Source: Phycisphaerae bacterium
GTDB lineage: Bacteria > Planctomycetota > Phycisphaerae > Tepidisphaerales > Tepidisphaeraceae
Direction: 5' to 3'
NCBI GenBank assembly: GCA_025924315.1
Contig: JAICIO010000012.1
Coordinates: forward strand, 1-64,000
DNA length: 64,000 bases
Shown: positions 60,833-64,000 of the stretch, one piece after another
Position numbering within the stretch: the stretch's first letter is position 1
Layout: each line of letters begins with the position of its first letter
Made by a program: the position numbers and the translations under genes
The notes under the pieces: model-generated
What the model was told of the DNA's origin: nothing
Database searches by the model: none
Seen by the model: the letters and a program-made list of their open reading frames with translations, nothing else

Positions 60833-61860
60833 GCCAAAAACAAATCAAGGACGTTGAACAACTCGAAGAAATGCTCAGCCGCCCGAGTGACGCCGCGATT
60901 GCCGCGATGTCGCGCTTGCAAGGCGATGTGATCGTGCTCGGCGTCGCGGGGAAGATGGGGCCGACGCTGGCGCGGATGATCGTTCGCGCGAGTGAAGCCG
61001 CCAACGTCAAACGCAAAGTCATCGGCGTCGCGCGATTCAGCAATCCGACCGAACAGAGCAAGCTCGACTTCGCGGGCGTGCAGACGATCAAGGCAGATCT
61101 GCTCGATCAAGCGCAGCTCGACAAGCTGCCGGATGCGCCCAACGTCGTCTACATGGCGGGAATGAAGTTCGGCTCGACTGGGAACGAAGCGCTCACGTGG
61201 GCGATGAACAGTTATCTGCCCGGAATGGTTTCGAAAAAATATCAGAAGAGCAAAATCGTCGCGTTCTCGACGGGCAATGTGTACGGGCTTTCGCCGATCG
61301 CGCGGGGCGGATCGCTCGAAGCGGATGCGCTCAATCCGATCGGCGATTACGCGATGAGCTGCCTTGGTCGCGAGCGGATCTTCGAACATTTCAGCCGAAC
61401 GCTGCACATTCCGATGGCGATGATTCGCCTGAATTACGCGACGGAAATGCGCTACGGCGTGCTGGTCGATCTCGCCCAGCGCGTGTGGAAGAACGAAGAG
61501 ATCGACGTGTCGATGGGCACGATGAACGCGATCTGGCAGGCCGACGCGAACGCGATGACGATCGCGGCGTTCGATCATGTGTCGTCGCCGCCGTTCCTCT
61601 TGAACGTCGCGGGGCCGGAGCTTTTGAGCATGCGCGCAGCGGCCCTCGCATTCGGTCGGCTGATGAAAAAAGACGTGCGAATCGTCGGCGAAGAGTCGAG
61701 CGATTCGCTCATCAGCAACGGCCAGTTGGGTCACAAGCTGTACGGCTATCCGCGCGTCCCCGCCGGGCAGATGATTGACTGGATCGCCGACTGGGTCATG
61801 CGCGGCGGGGAGAACATCAACAAACCCACCCATTTCGAAGCGCGCGACGGAAAATATTGA
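60829..61860 (+). CDS. NAD-dependent epimerase/dehydratase-like (extended SDR) protein lacking the catalytic lysine
   Basis: The 343-residue protein has the Rossmann segment VIVLGVAGKMGPTLARMIVRAS at ~33-54, a serine motif FSTGNVYGL, and a Tyr in GDYAMSCLGRERIFEHF. At the lysine position of Y-x-x-x-K stands Cys, so the usual catalytic pair is incomplete. PGGSL-like RGGSLEAD and MRLNYATEMRYGVLVDLA-type segments still support the family. GTG 60829 forms a GTGA overlap with the lyase-like gene, pointing to coupled translation and a shared pathway. It may be a modified oxidoreductase or a non-catalytic relative. Confidence 0.78.
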   Translation: MSQKQIKDVEQLEEMLSRPSDAAIAAMSRLQGDVIVLGVAGKMGPTLARMIVRASEAANVKRKVIGVARFSNPTEQSKLDFAGVQTIKADLLDQAQLDKLPDAPNVVYMAGMKFGSTGNEALTWAMNSYLPGMVSKKYQKSKIVAFSTGNVYGLSPIARGGSLEADALNPIGDYAMSCLGRERIFEHFSRTLHIPMAMIRLNYATEMRYGVLVDLAQRVWKNEEIDVSMGTMNAIWQADANAMTIAAFDHVSSPPFLLNVAGPELLSMRAAALAFGRLMKKDVRIVGEESSDSLISNGQLGHKLYGYPRVPAGQMIDWIADWVMRGGENINKPTHFEARDGKY

Positions 61861-61945
61861 ACCGCAGATACACGCGGATGAACGCAGATGAAGAAATTGT
61901 CTATGTTCTTGTCCTATCTGCATGTATCTGCGTTCATCTGCGGTT
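61860..61945. repeat. Imperfect inverted repeat, family F, overlapping a gene start
   Basis: Outer arms AACCGCAGAT (61860-61869) and ATCTGCGGTT (61936-61945) pair perfectly; inner parts (GAACGCAGAT with ATCTGCGTTC) are related. The ATG at 61888 of the next gene lies inside the left arm, and the right arm codes for signal-peptide residues. Confidence 0.8.
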
Positions 61946-64000
61946 TCATTTCGTTTTCTGTGCGCGCCGCGGATGACGATCTGAAACTCCCGCCGGGGTT
62001 TCGTGGGGAGATGCTCTACTCAGTGCCGCGCGAGAAGCAGGGCTCGTGGGTTTCGATGACGCACGATCCGAAAGGGCGGCTTATCGCGTCCGATCAATTC
62101 GGTCCGCTGTATCGCATTACGCCCGGCGAGAGCGCCGCCACCACCAAAGTTGAAAAGCTCAACCTCGCGCTCGGTCACGCGCACGGTTTGTCCTACGCCA
62201 AGAGCAGCTTGTTTGCGGTGGTGAACGGCGCGCTGCCGGATGGTCGCCCGGCGGGGCTGTATCGCGCGATCTCGCACGACGACGGCGACACGTTCGACGC
62301 GCCGCAGCTTCTGCTCGCATTCAAAGACCGCAACGGCAACGTCGCCGCGGGTGAGCACGGCCCCCATGGCGTTCGCATCGCGCCCGATGGCACGCTCTAC
62401 ATCATCGCGGGAAATTTCACGCAGATTCCCGAGCATATCCTGCCCGATTCGCCCGCGAAGAACTGGAACGAGGAGCTGCTGCTTCCGCGGATGACGGATC
62501 ACCTCGATGCGACGACGATGGCGCCCGGCGGATGGGTCGCGACTTCCCGCGACGACGGCAAAACGTGGCGGCTGCTCTGCACGGGACTCCGCAATTCGTA
62601 CGACCTCGACTTCACCGACGACGGCGAGCCGATCACCTTCGACAGCGACATGGAATGGGACGTCGGCGCGCCGTGGTATCGCCCCACACGGATCACGCAC
62701 CTCGTAAGCGGAGGCGAGTATGGCTGGCGAAACGGCTCGGCGAAGTGGCGAGCGGATTATCCCGATACGCTTCCGCCGGTGCTGAACGTCGGCCTCGCAT
62801 CGCCAACAGGCGTGACCTTCGGACGTGGGCTGAAATTTCCCGCGAAATATCAGCAGGCGTTCTTCATGGCCGACTGGGCGTACGGCCGGATCTTCATGGC
62901 CACGCTCGATGCGCATCCGCGCGTCGAAGTTTTCGCATCCAAGCGGCCGTTTCCGGTGACGAGCCTCGTGGTCAACACAGATGGCGCGCTTTACACGATC
63001 ACTGGCGGCCGCGGCGTGCAATCGGAGCTCTGGCGATTCTCCTACGTTGGATCCGCGTCCACATCGCCCACGTTGCCGCTAATTGGAAGTTTCCCGCTGC
63101 TCACCGAGTTGGAGAGCTTTCACGGACACGTCGATCCAAAGGCGGTCGACGTCGCGTGGCCGTATTTGTCCCATGCGGATGCAACCATCCGGTTCGCTGC
63201 GCGCGTCGCAATCGAGTGGCAGCCTGTGGCGACGTGGCAGGAGCGCGCGCTGACAGAGACGAACTCGCAGCGTGCCGCGCTCGCAATGATCGGGTTGTGT
63301 CGATGCGCGGACAAATCGCTTCAGCCGCGAATTCTCAAAAGGCTGAATCAATTATTCGACGCGCGATCGCAGAACACGGACTTGCTGACCATCCTCCGCG
63401 GATATGAGCTGTGCTTCATTCGCATGGGCGCGCCATCGACTGAGCTCGCGGCGGAAGTGGAAAAACGTCTCGACGCGCTCTATCCAAACTCGCCCTATCC
63501 GCTTGAGGTCTGCCAGCTGCTCGCGTATCTGCACGACCCGAAGCTCGTCACCAAAACGATTCCGCTGCTCGCGACCGCGACCGCAGAGGATCAGCTTGGG
63601 TACGCGACGACGCTGCGGCTGGTGAAGGACGGCTGGTCGATCGACGATCGCCGCGCGTTCTTCCACTGGCTCAACCAGGCCGAGACGCATCTCGTCGGCG
63701 CGTTCAATCTACCGCTGTTTCTTCAGCAAATTCGTAACGACGCGATCGCGACGCTCTCGCCCGAAGAGAAAGCGCAGCTCGGTTCGCTGATCGACGCGCC
63801 GGTGAAGGCCGCGACCGTGCAAAAGCCGCGGCGGTTTGTGCGGCATTGGACGTATGAGGACTTGCTGCCTCTCGTCGAAGCGCGACAGCATGGCCGATCG
63901 TTCGAGAACGGAAAATCCGCGTTCGAATCGCTCTCGTGTTTGCAGTGTCATCGATTTGGCGAGGCGGGTGGGGATGTCGGTCCACTGCTTACGGTGGTCG
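61888..64000 (+). CDS. PVC-type haem-binding CxxCH protein, truncated at window end
   Basis: At least 704 codons run off the right edge. The N-terminus has a signal peptide (MKKLSMFLSYLHVSAFICGF) with cleavage near RAADDD. Residues ~30-390 form a beta-propeller of the planctomycete membrane-bound dehydrogenase type (LPPGFRGEMLYSVP, HGPHGVRIAPDGTLYIIAGN, GLRNSYDLDFTDDGE, SGGEYGWRNG). A helical region follows, and the haem motif C684-x-x-C687-H688 lies in LSCLQCHRFGEAGGDVGPLL. Such proteins oxidise or bind carbohydrates or alcohols and pass electrons outward. The start ATG lies within repeat F. It is the last gene of the 56-64 kb run. Confidence 0.85.
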   Translation, partial: MKKLSMFLSYLHVSAFICGFISFSVRAADDDLKLPPGFRGEMLYSVPREKQGSWVSMTHDPKGRLIASDQFGPLYRITPGESAATTKVEKLNLALGHAHGLSYAKSSLFAVVNGALPDGRPAGLYRAISHDDGDTFDAPQLLLAFKDRNGNVAAGEHGPHGVRIAPDGTLYIIAGNFTQIPEHILPDSPAKNWNEELLLPRMTDHLDATTMAPGGWVATSRDDGKTWRLLCTGLRNSYDLDFTDDGEPITFDSDMEWDVGAPWYRPTRITHLVSGGEYGWRNGSAKWRADYPDTLPPVLNVGLASPTGVTFGRGLKFPAKYQQAFFMADWAYGRIFMATLDAHPRVEVFASKRPFPVTSLVVNTDGALYTITGGRGVQSELWRFSYVGSASTSPTLPLIGSFPLLTELESFHGHVDPKAVDVAWPYLSHADATIRFAARVAIEWQPVATWQERALTETNSQRAALAMIGLCRCADKSLQPRILKRLNQLFDARSQNTDLLTILRGYELCFIRMGAPSTELAAEVEKRLDALYPNSPYPLEVCQLLAYLHDPKLVTKTIPLLATATAEDQLGYATTLRLVKDGWSIDDRRAFFHWLNQAETHLVGAFNLPLFLQQIRNDAIATLSPEEKAQLGSLIDAPVKAATVQKPRRFVRHWTYEDLLPLVEARQHGRSFENGKSAFESLSCLQCHRFGEAGGDVGPLLTVV

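Noticed and set aside
1-64000. tRNA, rRNA, integrase or transposase genes
   Set aside because: None was recognised by eye on either strand. A covariance-model scan (tRNAscan-SE, Infernal) would be decisive and could still reveal a small RNA gene that I missed.

Overview
The window looks like a chromosomal segment of a high-GC planctomycete, most likely class Phycisphaerae. This is inferred from the gene content: three PEP-CTERM proteins, a prepilin-like [16 protein letters not shown] protein, a sulfatase with a PA14-like tail, a PVC-type CxxCH haem protein, heparinase II/III-type proteins, and abundant intergenic inverted repeats. I recognised no rRNA, tRNA, CRISPR array, integrase, transposase or phage gene.

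Layout. 0-5 kb: a DUF488 protein, a DUF1275 membrane protein with a STAS-like tail, a prepilin-like protein and a large beta-rich PEP-CTERM protein. 5-41 kb: a long exopolysaccharide (EPS) locus. It holds eight GT4-type glycosyltransferases, a sugar-nucleotide SDR, a GHMP sugar kinase, a Wzx flippase, two O-antigen-ligase/polymerase-type proteins (one with a TPR-like tail), a TMTC-like membrane protein with TPRs, an asparagine-synthase-type amidotransferase, a Wzz/Wzc-type tyrosine autokinase and its probable PHP-type phosphatase (CpsB/YwqE family). Mixed into it are a second PEP-CTERM protein, a GH99-like hydrolase, a GNAT, a di-haem peroxidase, a ParE/RelE-type toxin-antitoxin pair, a PhyH dioxygenase and an alpha/beta hydrolase. 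41-64 kb: a carbohydrate uptake and degradation region. It has an MFS symporter, a binding-protein-dependent sugar importer without its ATPase, a second alpha/beta hydrolase, a sulfatase, a polysaccharide-deacetylase-like protein, a heparinase II/III-like protein, a third PEP-CTERM protein, two DegT aminotransferases, an alpha-toroid lyase-like protein, an SDR and a truncated PVC-type haem protein.

Working together: the GTs, Wzx and Wzy proteins would build, flip and polymerise a surface polysaccharide under control of the kinase/phosphatase pair. PEP-CTERM proteins are often exported and sorted in EPS-producing bacteria, but no exosortase lies in this window. The right-hand region would desulfate, cleave and import an acidic or amino-containing polysaccharide.

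The most striking non-coding pattern is a series of unrelated inverted-repeat families at gene junctions. In the 51-62 kb region three of them run in frame into the N-termini of predicted exported proteins and supply signal-peptide sequence. Other notable items are a 273-bp MITE-like element with a three-way-junction fold, an unlisted 43-residue secreted microprotein and a structured leader upstream of the tyrosine kinase gene.
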